NCBI GenBank assembly: GCA_023251095.1
Contig: JAHEZL010000024.1
Location: 1 to 64,000, forward strand
DNA: 64,000 bases
Reading direction: 5' to 3'
From: Flavobacteriales bacterium
Lineage (GTDB): Bacteria > Bacteroidota > Bacteroidia > Flavobacteriales_C > GCA-002722245
Shown here: positions 9,483-20,000 of the stretch, in pieces
How the letters are laid out: each line of letters begins with the position of its first letter
How positions within the stretch are numbered: position 1 is the stretch's first letter
Position numbers and translations under genes: made by a program
The notes under the pieces: model-generated
Database searches by the model: none
Told to the model about the DNA's origin: nothing
What the model saw: only the letters and a program-made list of their open reading frames with translations

Positions 9483-10268
9483 GTGCATTTACTAAAAACG
9501 GCAATAAAATATCTTATTTATTTAGTCAGGGCTAAATCGCGCTACAGCATTCACTCTCCCTTCATTTTTCAATTGTATTCCGACGTTATTCTATCCAAAA
9601 AACACTATTACCCTTTTGAAGAAATAGAAGGTGCGAGAAAAGCTTTACTAATGAACGAAGATGAAATTACCATTACTGATTTCGGCGCAGGATCAATGTT
9701 TGGCAACGGTCGCAAAAGAAAAATAAAAGACATCGCAAAGCGCGCAGCAAAGCCCGAAAAATTCGGAAAATTGTTTTTTCGTTTGGTAGATCATCTACAA
9801 CCAAAAAATATTGTGGAGCTGGGAACTTCGCTGGGCATGTCGACTTCCTATCTCGCCGCGGCCAATAAAAATGCCAATGTGCAAACGCTGGAAGGTTGTC
9901 CCGAAACCGCTAAAGTAGCCCGCAAAGTTTTTTCTTCTTTAAAGCTCAACAACATTCAAATTACGGTTGGAAATTTTGATGAGACTTTTCAAAGTGTACT
10001 GAATAAAACATCCTCTCTCGACTTTGTTTTCATCGACGGCAATCATCAATATGAACCTACTGTTCGCTACTTTGAACAATGTTTACCGCTTGTTCATGAA
10101 AACAGCATTTTAATTTTCGACGATATCCATTGGAGCGATGAAATGGAAAAAGCCTGGAAACAAATTCAAAGTCATCCGGAGGTGACAGCCACTGTCGACT
10201 TGTTTTTCATCGGACTCGTTTTTTTTAAGAAGGGGCAGGTGAAACAGGATTTTATTTTGCAGTTCTAG
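9483..10268 (+). CDS. Class I SAM-dependent methyltransferase
   Basis: 261 residues starting at GTG. A Rossmann methyltransferase core begins near residue 105: motif I is IVELGTSLGMSTSYLA, and the later FVFIDGNHQYEPTVRYFEQ and ILIFDDIHW segments match the acidic and post-motif regions of O-methyltransferase-like (Methyltransf_24) enzymes. The first 100 residues are basic and hydrophobic and specific to this subgroup. Substrate unknown; there is no pathway context, since the neighbours are a hairpin repeat and a cobalamin enzyme. The enzyme class is well supported, the reaction is not. Confidence 0.8.
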   Translation: MHLLKTAIKYLIYLVRAKSRYSIHSPFIFQLYSDVILSKKHYYPFEEIEGARKALLMNEDEITITDFGAGSMFGNGRKRKIKDIAKRAAKPEKFGKLFFRLVDHLQPKNIVELGTSLGMSTSYLAAANKNANVQTLEGCPETAKVARKVFSSLKLNNIQITVGNFDETFQSVLNKTSSLDFVFIDGNHQYEPTVRYFEQCLPLVHENSILIFDDIHWSDEMEKAWKQIQSHPEVTATVDLFFIGLVFFKKGQVKQDFILQF

Positions 10269-10279
10269 TCCACCCTATT

Positions 10280-10391
10280 CGTCATTGCGAAATTTTTGTA
10301 CTCAAAAATGAAGCAACCTCATCATCATTTTTTAGTTACTTACCCATCATAAGTTTGCTTCATTTTTGAGTACAAAAATTTCGCAATGACG
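10280..10391. repeat. Perfect 36-bp inverted repeat
   Basis: The left arm, 10280-10315, is the exact reverse complement of the right arm, 10356-10391, with a 40-nt loop. The outer ends read CGTCATTGCGA, the same end sequence as in the palindrome at 41664-41729. It lies between two genes on the same strand. It resembles a dispersed palindromic element more than a simple terminator, because no T-run follows the stem. Confidence 0.85.
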
Positions 10392-10461
10392 GAGTATGTG
10401 ATAAAATATTCTTTTTTTAAATTCTATTTTTCTATTTTAGTTTGAGAGGGGCAATCTTACA

Positions 10462-11013
10462 ATGAAAATATACACCAAGACAGGAGATTTAGGAGAAACA
10501 GGTTTGTACGGAGGCATGCGCTTATCAAAAAGCGACTTGCGTTTGGAAGCTTACGGAACACTGGATGAATTGAATTCTTATCTTGGATTGATTCGGGCTC
10601 TTAAAATTTCTTCCCAACAACAAAATCTCATCATTGATATTCAAACTGAATTGTTCACCATTGGTGCGCATCTCGCTTCGAGTCCCGATAAAAATTCGCT
10701 CCCGCTTCCCGAATTCAATGAAGAACTCGTCTCTGAATTAGAAAAAGCCATTGATCAAATGAACAAAACTTTGCCCGACATGAAACACTTTATTCTTCCG
10801 GGCGGAAACATCATCATATCACACATTCACGTATGCAGAGCGGTTTGCAGAAGGACGGAAAGAAGAATTGTAAAGTTAAATATGGAATGCCATCTGCATC
10901 CGCACATCATAAAATTATTAAACCGCTTATCCGACTATCTTTTTGTGCTGGCCCGAAAAACAGGCTTTGATGCAAAAGTGGTGGAACAAGCCTGGATCCC
11001 CATCAAAAAATAA
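10462..11013 (+). CDS. ATP:cob(I)alamin adenosyltransferase, PduO type
   Basis: 183 residues, normal for the family. The enzyme transfers the adenosyl group of ATP to cob(I)alamin to give coenzyme B12. The N-terminal ATP-binding signature is present as MKIYTKTGDLGETGLYGG, followed by RLEAYGTLDELNSYLGL. The RAVCRRTERRIV helix holds the conserved arginines and glutamate of the active site. No other B12 genes or B12-dependent enzymes are in the window, so it probably serves cobalamin salvage for an enzyme encoded elsewhere. Cytoplasmic. Confidence 0.93.
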   Translation: MKIYTKTGDLGETGLYGGMRLSKSDLRLEAYGTLDELNSYLGLIRALKISSQQQNLIIDIQTELFTIGAHLASSPDKNSLPLPEFNEELVSELEKAIDQMNKTLPDMKHFILPGGNIIISHIHVCRAVCRRTERRIVKLNMECHLHPHIIKLLNRLSDYLFVLARKTGFDAKVVEQAWIPIKK

Positions 11014-11131
11014 TTCCTCCGCAAACAGACGCCAACTGGCCTTTCACCGAATTATTTTCTTTTTTTCTTTGTAGTGTAAACAAAAAATCTATTTTTGCGT
11101 TTGAAACACAAGGACTTAAAACACTTTATAT

Positions 11132-11353
11132 ATGTACTGGACATTAGAATTAGCATCGTATTTAACAGACGCACCTTGGCCGGCTTCCAAAGATGAATTA
11201 ATTGATTATGCTCAACGTTCAGGAGCGCCAATGGAAGTAATTGAAAACTTACAAGAGATAGAAGACGAAGGAGAACCATACGAATCCATCGAAGAGATTT
11301 GGCCGGATTATCCTACAAAAGATGATTTCCTTTTTAATGAGGATGAATATTAA
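11132..11353 (+). CDS. Small conserved DUF2795 protein
   Basis: 73 residues, acidic, ending in the run KDDFLFNEDEY. The sequence (MYWTLELASYLTDAPWPASK at the start, RSGAPMEVIENLQEIEDEGE in the middle) is what I recall of a short DUF2795 protein kept at almost constant length across Bacteroidota. The role is unknown. The compact alpha-helical pattern and lack of signal or membrane segment suggest a cytoplasmic protein. It is followed 24 nt later by a strong terminator, so it appears to be a single-gene unit. Confidence 0.8.
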   Translation: MYWTLELASYLTDAPWPASKDELIDYAQRSGAPMEVIENLQEIEDEGEPYESIEEIWPDYPTKDDFLFNEDEY

Positions 11354-11377
11354 AAAATAAAATCACACATATTAAGA

Positions 11378-11408
11378 AGCCTTGTCGCAAAACGACAAGG
11401 CTTTTTTT
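11378..11408 (+). terminator. Rho-independent terminator
   Basis: A 10-bp perfect stem AGCCTTGTCG (11378-11387) / CGACAAGGCT (11393-11402), a 5-nt loop CAAAA, then a run of seven T. It ends the DUF2795 transcript. Confidence 0.92.
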
Positions 11409-11442
11409 ATTTCTTCAAAATCACAAAAACAAAAAATAGGGT

Positions 11443-11484
11443 AAAAATGGGTATTTGGGATGCCCGTCTGGCTGGATACTTTTG
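11443..11484 (+). promoter_or_regulatory. Module promoter, copy 1
   Basis: AAAAATGGGTATTTG at 11443-11457 contains the TTTG -33 box. After exactly 19 nt comes TACTTTTG (11477-11484), a TAnnTTTG -7 box. The same 15-mer, spacing and downstream leader (GCGCATTGAATG...) recur at 28407-28448, before another T9SS surface protein. Conservation of the AAAAATGGG part upstream of the -33 box suggests an operator in addition to the core promoter. Confidence 0.8.
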
Positions 11485-11520
11485 CGCATTGAATGTCTTA
11501 ACCTTATTAAACCGCAAAAA

Positions 11521-13425
11521 ATGAAAGCAAAAAAATTTTTACTCACCTTCATGATGGTTTCGCTGTCAACGCTATGCGCAACAGCCCAACCACTTATCAA
11601 ATGGAAAAAATCTTTTGGAGGAACATTGGCCGATGCCGCCCGCTGCATCGCCTCCGACGCTCAAGGAAATGTATATATCGCTGGGTACTTCCAAGGTACT
11701 GTTACCTTTCCTTTAGTTACAGGAAGTGTAACCCTATCATCAAAATACGCCTCCATGGATATTATGATGGCCAAACTGGATGCAAAAGGAAATATGCTAT
11801 GGGTAAGCACTATGAGTGGCGAGTCAGACGACTATGCTTCGGCAATTGCGGTTGATACAAGCGGAGTTTACCTGTTAGCAGATTTTGTAGGAAGTGTAAA
11901 TTTTTATACCGGAACAGGTGTAAAAACTTTAACCTCTTCGGGTGATCATGATGTGGCACTTTACCACGTTGATACTGATGGAAATTATAAATGGGCAGTT
12001 AAATTAGGCGGAAATGGTGTCGACATGGGACTTGCGCTTTCTATCAATGCCAATAATATTTATATAGGAGGAACTTTTACCGGAACTACCGATCTGGATC
12101 CGGGTACAGGACTAGCAAACTTTACTTCGAACGCTAACTCGGACGATGCGTTTGTATGCAAATTGAATAAATCAGGATCTTTCGTATGGGCTAAAACCTT
12201 TGGTACTGCTACCAATGAAACCATTTATGGTATGTCTATCGATGCTTCGGGAAATGTGTATACTACCGGTTCTTATTTCGGAACCATGGATTTTGATCCG
12301 GGTAGCAGCGTAGCTAATCAAGTTGCAAAAGGCAGTCAAGACATATTTGTTTCTAAATTAAATGCTTCCGGTGATTATGTATGGGCGAAGAGTTTTGGGG
12401 GTACGAGTGTCGACATTGGAAAAGCGATTGATATTGATCTCAATGGAAATGTGTTACTGATGGCCCACTACAATGGCAACGTTAATTTCGGAACTGATGC
12501 AAATTTTACATCAAAAGGGAGCTACGACATATTTATAGGTAAATTGGATTCAACAGGTGCATTTATATGGGGAAGAACTTTGGGCGGCGCCACTACTGAA
12601 TATGCTTATGGCATTAAGGCCGATAAAGATGGCAATGTATATTCTTACGGAATTTTTTCCAGCACTGTAGATTTCGATCCGGGTATAGCAGTTAGCAATT
12701 ATACTTCTCCGGGAAGCAATGGCATTTTTGTACATAAGATGAATAGCAAAGGAGAATTCTCATGGGTATCCACCATGGGAGGTACAATACAAGCATTGCA
12801 TTATGGTGGAAATCTGGCGCTGGCTGCCGCACCCGATAATGTTTACATCTGTGGTAAGTTTGCAGGATATTATTTCCTACCCAATAATGGAAGTGATGAT
12901 GCTTTTGTAGTAAAAGTAGGTTCCTGCACCGAAGCGATTGATGTTAGCATCACCACAAAAAGTCAAATTGATGGAGGGGGTATAAGTGTTGGTCAGGAGG
13001 GAGCTATTGACTATCGCTGGTACAAATGCAATGATCTTTCCGGTGGAGTGATTGGCGGAAATTATCAAACTATATATCCTGTTAATTATGGAAGTTATCA
13101 AGTGGTTGTAAATATGGAAGGTTGTTTAGATACTTCGGCCTGCGTTGCATATACTAAAGACGTTACGGGTGTAACCGAATTCAGTTCAATAAATAACAGT
13201 ATTAATATGTACCCTAATCCGGCAAATCAAAATATTTTGACATTAGGTTTATCAATCAATGCAGAGGTCAAGATATCTGATGCTCAAGGAAGATTAATTC
13301 ATAGTGCCTATTTCGAAAAAGGGGATCATCTTGTTGATGTTTCTACTTTCACCAATGGTGTTTATATGGTTCGTTTTACAGGAGAAAATGTAACTACTAC
13401 AAGGATTTTGGTGGTAAACAGGTAA
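11521..13425 (+). CDS. T9SS-exported beta-propeller repeat protein
   Basis: 634 residues from the ATG at 11521. A longer start at 11455 would overlap the promoter and block the signal peptide. Signal peptide MKAKKFLLTFMMVSLSTLCA, then about seven repeats of 50-70 residues (about 25-470) of SBBP/YVTN-like type: D-x-GNVY-x-x-G-x-F-x-GT-x-DFDPG ... DxFVxKLNxxGxFxWAKxxGG. These probably fold as a propeller. A short Cys-containing domain follows (about 475-555). The C-terminal 75 residues match a type A T9SS sorting domain (MYPNPANQN ... KISDAQGRLI ... FTNGVYMVRF). Secreted or surface-anchored; ligand unknown. Its leader and signal peptide are near-identical to those of the gene at 28486, showing shared ancestry of the 5' ends. 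Confidence 0.88.
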   Translation: MKAKKFLLTFMMVSLSTLCATAQPLIKWKKSFGGTLADAARCIASDAQGNVYIAGYFQGTVTFPLVTGSVTLSSKYASMDIMMAKLDAKGNMLWVSTMSGESDDYASAIAVDTSGVYLLADFVGSVNFYTGTGVKTLTSSGDHDVALYHVDTDGNYKWAVKLGGNGVDMGLALSINANNIYIGGTFTGTTDLDPGTGLANFTSNANSDDAFVCKLNKSGSFVWAKTFGTATNETIYGMSIDASGNVYTTGSYFGTMDFDPGSSVANQVAKGSQDIFVSKLNASGDYVWAKSFGGTSVDIGKAIDIDLNGNVLLMAHYNGNVNFGTDANFTSKGSYDIFIGKLDSTGAFIWGRTLGGATTEYAYGIKADKDGNVYSYGIFSSTVDFDPGIAVSNYTSPGSNGIFVHKMNSKGEFSWVSTMGGTIQALHYGGNLALAAAPDNVYICGKFAGYYFLPNNGSDDAFVVKVGSCTEAIDVSITTKSQIDGGGISVGQEGAIDYRWYKCNDLSGGVIGGNYQTIYPVNYGSYQVVVNMEGCLDTSACVAYTKDVTGVTEFSSINNSINMYPNPANQNILTLGLSINAEVKISDAQGRLIHSAYFEKGDHLVDVSTFTNGVYMVRFTGENVTTTRILVVNR

Positions 13426-13453
13426 TGGAAATAATCTCCCAATACTTCTGAAT

Positions 13454-13484
13454 AAAACCCTCCCCGCCGCGTGGAGGGTTTTTT
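13454..13484 (+). terminator. Rho-independent terminator
   Basis: AAAACCCTCC (13454-13463) pairs with GGAGGGTTTT (13473-13482) and continues into T. A near-copy lies at 26799-26832 in the corresponding position of the second module. Confidence 0.9.
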
Positions 13485-13540
13485 GTTTCCTGTTGAGTTT
13501 TCATAAATAATTGTATTTTTAGGCAGCATCATAATCTAAT

Positions 13541-13884
13541 TATTGCTGCCATTGATCAGGGAGCGCTTTCTTCTATTTTTCCCCATTCCGTTTCTGCTAT
13601 TATCATCTATGATTTACAAAGGAAAAACCAACCTGTATTTCAGTAAAAACTGCAGAGAAGTATTGGATGAAAAAAGCCATCACTGAATTGTTTTCTATGC
13701 AGCATTAAATTTGTAGTAACGATGAAGTACAAAAATTCAGTGGGTGAATTTTTCTGGATGATGAACAGCATTATAATATTGAAAAAAAAAATTAAAATTC
13801 ATTCCGGTAACTGTGGTTTCATATATGAATAACATTGATGTGCATCAACTCATCAATGTATCTGAAACCAACGGGTTAATATAA
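13541..13884 (+). pseudogene. Collapsed remnant of a LuxR-type regulator pair
   Basis: This stretch aligns base by base with the intact regulator pair at 26903-28362, with large pieces missing. 13541-13692 matches the N-terminal part of the first gene (CCATTGATCAGGG, TTTCAGTAAAAAC and GCAGAGAAGT are shared). 13700-13828 matches the PAS-like part of the second gene (TTAAATTTGTAGTAACGATG and more). 13829-13884 matches its last codons and stop. The start codon region, about 835 bp spanning the join, and about 255 bp covering the second HTH are deleted. The upstream sequence with the ATAATTGTATTTTTA element (13506-13520) is also shared. There is no open frame. From 13885 to the hairpin at 13984 I see nothing else. 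Confidence 0.9.
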
Positions 13885-13983
13885 ACTGCCAAAAGCTATG
13901 AAGCCCCCAAACTAAACTTGAAATAGCCCAAAGTTATATGCCCGCACAAAATATTCAAGTATTGGTCAATAAAAATTAAAAAA

Positions 13984-14016
13984 CGCTTTCGCTCTGGTAT
14001 GACCTGAGCGAAAGCG
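13984..14016 (-). terminator. Terminator of the giant T9SS gene
   Basis: An 11-bp stem, CGCTTTCGCTC (13984-13994) with GAGCGAAAGCG (14006-14016). Read on the minus strand the stem is followed by TTTTTTAATTTTT. It lies about 70 nt after the stop of the 4129-residue gene. Confidence 0.85.
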
Positions 14017-14083
14017 ATAAATTATATTCTCTGGAGTGGACCTTTGAAAAAAACGAATTGAAAAGATTTGTAGAATAACACCT

Positions 14084-17000
14084 TTACAATAAAACCACTC
14101 TTTTCACCACCGAATTTTTTCCAGATTGAATGTGCACCAGATAAACTCCCGGCACCTGATTCACCAGAATTAAATTTCTTTGGTTATTGGCCAGCACCCT
14201 TTCTTCAAGCACCATTCCAGTGATATTAATCACCCGAACAAATGACGATTCTTCGGAGGAATACACAGTAATATTAGTTCCTTTTTCGTCAGACGGATTT
14301 GGGAAAATCAACACTGCCAAATTATTTGAATCAACAGCATCCACCTCTAGCTGCGATGACGGAGCCAGCATACCAGCCAGAGATATTTCATAAGTCATGG
14401 TGCAAAACTCATCCAGCAATTCAGGATCGTTGCCTTCTTCCGCAGGCGAAAAACCTAAATAAGCTGTGTTGTTGTTTTTACTTCTGTCGTGAATCAATTG
14501 TCCGTCATATTCCTCAATGCTCCAATCGGCCACCAAATTGGTTTCTGTTGCGGAGAGTTTAACATCTTCATTGGCGTTAATCTGATCGAAGGTTCGGGCA
14601 ACATTCCACAAACGGGTTTCAAAAATTTCACCGATAAATGCCTTATCGGAATTATCATATCCGGTATATAGATAGTTATTGGATTTTTTAAACAATCCCC
14701 AACCAACCGGAACAGCTTTCACTCCTGTTGTTTTTCCATCCAAAATAAATGTGATATACCCCTTGTTTCTAACAACTGCAATGTGATGACACAAACCATC
14801 GTCGATGGCAGGGAAAGAATTAGCGGTTAAATTGTACCAACCATTGCCCACAGAAGTATTCATTTGCAATACCATACCACCCTGGCCTCCCAGTCCGGTG
14901 TATAGCACCAATAAATACCCACCGCTGGCTCTGCCCGAAATCACTGCACCTCCACGATCTCCGGTATTGAATTTCACTTTTGCTTCAATAGTAAAATCAC
15001 CTTCATTAAACTCGTATGCATTGATAAAACCAGATGTGATAGCATTGTCTTTTCGTTGAAAGTTTGCTGCATTATAAGTTGGACAATCATTTTTAAGATT
15101 TAACGATACAACAGCAGGTAAAGACGAACAACCATTTTGAGATATGCCACTTACACTAACAGTAGAATTACTCATTACTCGCTTAGTAAACTGGTGTCCG
15201 CTAATATTGTCGGGAGTCCAGGTTATATTACTAAAACGCGAATCATCATTTTTCCATTCCACAGCATCATAGAATTCGGCTACATATTTATTAAAAGACT
15301 TGTCATAAGCAAAATTCCCTTTTCCTTCGGTAAGAGGAAAACGCAAGTATAAATGCTGATCACCAATAGAGTAACCCATTGCCAGATTTTGTATGAAAAG
15401 AGAATTCAACTCAGCAGTATATAATCTGAAATCACGAATACTGCCTTTCATGCTTCTTTGTGAAAAACACCCTCCGATACTCAATGAATAGGTATCGAAG
15501 CCAGTTCGGTTATTCACATTAGTACGCGACACTTGTGTGCCATTGATATAAATTGCACGATAAGGATTTTGCACATCACCAAATACAAAAAGAAGATGCG
15601 TCCATTTACCAAAATATGGTGTAAAATCAACTGCATCGCTGTACGTAGAACTAGTATTGTATCCCGATTGCAAATACAATTTTTTAGTGGCACCCGATAC
15701 GTAAGAAGCAGTACCATCAAACATACTTCCGGCACTAAAAATGGTAGCTTCACCAGATACATCAGCATCCAGCTTCACCCACAATGAATAGCTCAGCACC
15801 TGATTATTGGCAGGAATTTTCATACTCGTATTAACAATGCTCCCTGCATTTCCATTGAAATAAGGAAAACGTTCGGCAAACAACTCAATTGTTTTTCCAA
15901 CACAAACAGACGAAGCTTCTGTTACCTGTAAAATTTCCTGGTTGATGAGATTCACCTGAGTGCTTCGCTGTGTGCTGCAACCATTAGTAATCCCAACAGG
16001 CATTACTGTTACCGTGAAAGCAGAAGGCTGGTTAATTCTTCCCAATACAATACGGGAACCATAATTTTCAATAATATTCTGGTTGTTATTCCACGTATAA
16101 AGAAAGCCTTTCCACGAGACTCCTGTTGCATTGATAGGAAGCTGTTTTTTATTCGCACTTAAATCATTCAGCACAAATCCATTTCCTTCATCCATCATCC
16201 AATACGACACTAAATTGGGTTCATTCCCATTCAACTTTTTTGTATAGTCGGCCTGAATTTCGGCAGCAGTTTTACCCACACTCCAAATACTCATGTCATC
16301 TATTCCACCCTGAAAGCGACCCCATTCATTCCCACCTAAATTCGGACTCAGATGAGGGATGTTTGTTGAAGCAGCCCACTGACCTTTCAATACTCCATCC
16401 ATATACAATGCAGGAGCTCCGTTAAGGTAAACTAATGCCACATGATGCCAGCCAGAAATATTACTAGTGAAATTAGTCTCTCTTACATTATTCGGTCCTG
16501 ATAGTTTTTCGTGAACCTGAATACCATTGGTACCACAAGCAATTCCTACACCCGTATGTCCGGTTCCCCAGTAAGTTGCTCCTTCTGCCGCACCCACAAC
16601 ATAAGGATATCGTGCCTGTCCGCTGCTAACCAATGGCTTTGTCGGATTCATCCAGAATTCCAATGTGAAATTGGATTTCAAGTCTACATAATCCGAACGG
16701 CTGATAGCAGAATTCACACCATCAAAATTCAGGTAAGTCCGCTGATCAGCAGTAAGGCTGATCACAGATTTATCATTATCAACACAAACATTGGTTTCGG
16801 CAGGCAGTGATACGTTCACAAAATTCACCAAAGTAAAATTTTTGCTTGCCGAGGTAGACGTACAACCTTTATTAGTAACACGTACAGCATAAGTACCTGA
16901 TTCAGAAATCACAATACTATTTGAATTTGCTCCTGCGATATTCACTGTGTTTTTAAGCCACTGATAAGTAGCTCCCTGCGCAAAAGGAACACTGGCCGTT

Positions 17001-20000
17001 ACCGTTTCTCCTGAACACAATACAGGAGAACTAAAACTCAATGCAACATCAACAACTCCTTTCACAGTATGACTATTGCTTGCGACATATTGTTTGTAGG
17101 CACATTCATCCCTATTCAATACTTCATAATGAACTACATCATTCGGAAAAAGATAGCCCGAATAAAAATAGGATGAGCCCGACTTCTGCACTAGTTTAGA
17201 ATTCACATACCAATTCACATCGGGATTACTGCCCTGATTCTTCATTACCGCATAATATCCAAGCAGGTTGGCAGATGTATAAACTTTCACATTGGAAATA
17301 GAAGTTGATGCCATGGCTATTACACGCATATTTGCAAACGGAGCAATAGCGCTGGTGTGCACCAAAACATTATTTACAAAATATCTGATATTATTTTTTT
17401 CAACTGAAATTCTCAACACAGTACCGCTAACAGGAAGAGGCAAGGAACGTATCAGCTTTCCTTTTTCTTCAATTAAAAAACTCTGGTTAATGATCCAAAA
17501 GCCCAGAGGTATTTCTGTCTCTTGCTTTTCATAGGCAGAAGTACAAAATCCAATCATACGTGTTCCCCCCAGCTGATCATTAAATGTATATTCTACGCCT
17601 CCTGTTGAAATTGCTTCAGCACTATATCCAATAGCTGTGAATGTAGAACCCTTACTCCTGAGCTCATTATTAGGCCCTACAGTTCCGTTTTGTACATTGG
17701 TCCAGGTAATTGGAGTAATGCCCGGACCATTACAAACAGATGAAGAATTCGCCATATCCACAAAAAGTTTTGCCTCAGGAACAATAAGAGTTCTCTCCAG
17801 TTTTACAGCAGATGCAAATATTTTATTTTCACAGGTATTGTCGGATATATAAGCCAGCTTTACCTCATCCTGAGGAGCAAGCACACTATTAAATATATGA
17901 TTGACACCCGTAAAATCCTTGGCAAGAATTCCGTTAACATACCATTTTGCTCTTCCAGGCTGATTGTCTAAACCCGTTAACACAAAACTTTTGCTCTTTC
18001 GGGTGATCACTTTTATGGAGAGCGGAAAAGTATTGTTATATACAGCCACATCCACGTACAAAGGACCCGTCACCTTTCTGCTGGAGTTATGAACTAGCAC
18101 CTTATTGATATAATAAACCACTCTACCCGATTCTAAACCGACATGCAACAAATCTCCTGATTTATTGGAAGCAATGTTTTTTACCAATACTCCGGCTTCA
18201 TAAATGCTCAACACACCTGATTCATTTCTAACAAAAGTATAGTTGCTGCCGGTATAACTATTGCTGTTATTACCAGCATAACTCAAACCAATGGCATAAG
18301 TATTCAATTGCACCGGCATTTGAACATATTGATTTACAGAAAGTGAAGCCAGTGATACAGCACCTGCATTCCAGGAATTAGAGGAATTTGATTTTTTAAT
18401 CACTCCTCCCACAGTATCCACATTTACCCTGTTGGTCCATTTGGGTGCTGCATCTCCTTCATCGCATATTTGATTGTCAGGTTGCACCTCCAGTATATAA
18501 TCTCTGGCAGGCTCTCTCACAAGAGAAAGAGAAGCCTTGGCGGTAAATTTATCGCCACAAATATGACTGGTAGTTATTTCAGCAAAAACAGGATTAGTAT
18601 TACTTCCCGGCCAGCTGAGAGATGAAACATTTCCTGCAATTGTTCCCTGATTGTTGTACCATCGCAAACTATATGGCGCGGTAAGATTGGTTACATTTGC
18701 GGTAAACGCAATCATTCTTTTTCTAATCAACTTCACATCCCCACAGGATTTTGCTTTACTGCCAAAAAAAACATTGACCCACAACCTTGAAGTTACTCCG
18801 TTTAACTGGTGAATTTTAGTTGAGTTTTTATAAAACGCAATCACATTTCCATTTCTGGAGATTTTTAAAGTATCATCTGCTTTTATATTAAAGGAAGGAA
18901 TCGACGACTGCATTCCATTAAACCATATCTCAGCACGGGTTAGAAAAAAAGCAAAACTATATCGTAATTCAGCTGGCGGTCCATCACCTGCCACAATCGG
19001 CAATTCCGACAAGGCCAATATAAAATCATCACCTCCCTTGGCTACATAAAATAAAGTTCCGTCTCCGTCTAAATAATGAAGAGATGTTCCTTTTGCTTGA
19101 TCAGCAGTTGAAGTAATAATATTGCCCGCGCTGTTTACTGTAGTACCTTTCACGGGAGTCCACAGCACAGTATATTCCTCATTTATAATTTCACACATTG
19201 TAGAGGGAGTAGCCTCTACCGTTACTACAGGTGTTTCAAACTTCATAACACCAAAGGGTTTTGAAGTAACTGAACATCCCGAAACATCGGAAACCACCAC
19301 ATGATATAATCCCGAATCAGCGACATCTACATACGCCCCTCCTGTTTTAAACACTTCAGTGCCTTTGTACCAAACCGCAGTTTGTCCGGTAGCGAGATAA
19401 GTATTCAATCGTAAAGTTTCACCGGTACAAAGCACATGCGCTTTATCAGACGTAATCCATGCATTTTGAATTTCATAAGGCACTTCATTACTGATCACCA
19501 ATGGATTGGAACTCACCAATCTTATTTTGTAATCCTTTCCTCCCGCAATGGCACTATCCAATACAATAGCAAACACCGTATCACTTATTGCAGAATTAAT
19601 ATGTCCAAGATATTTTGGATGAGTGAAACTTCCTTTATCATCCGACAATTGTAAAACGAAAGCATTGTCGCTAGCAAAATTTCCATTCACGCGATAGGTA
19701 AATGCCAAAGGATTAACTCTGCATAATGTAGCATTGGCCATGGTATCCAAAATTACCGTTGGCGGATTTACACTTATATTTTCACCATTATCATTAGCGA
19801 TAAATCTTGGTGACGAACTTTTTACCCGCACACGATAACCTGTTCCAGGAGTGAGCACATTTGGAAGCACACCCAAAATAGTTCCCTGCCCTGTATTTTG
19901 CAAAGTACCTATCACTAACGGATGGGAAAAAGAACCATTCTTATCAGAAAGTTCTGCCGTGAAAACATTCTCTGAATCAAAACTGAATTTAGTAACATAT

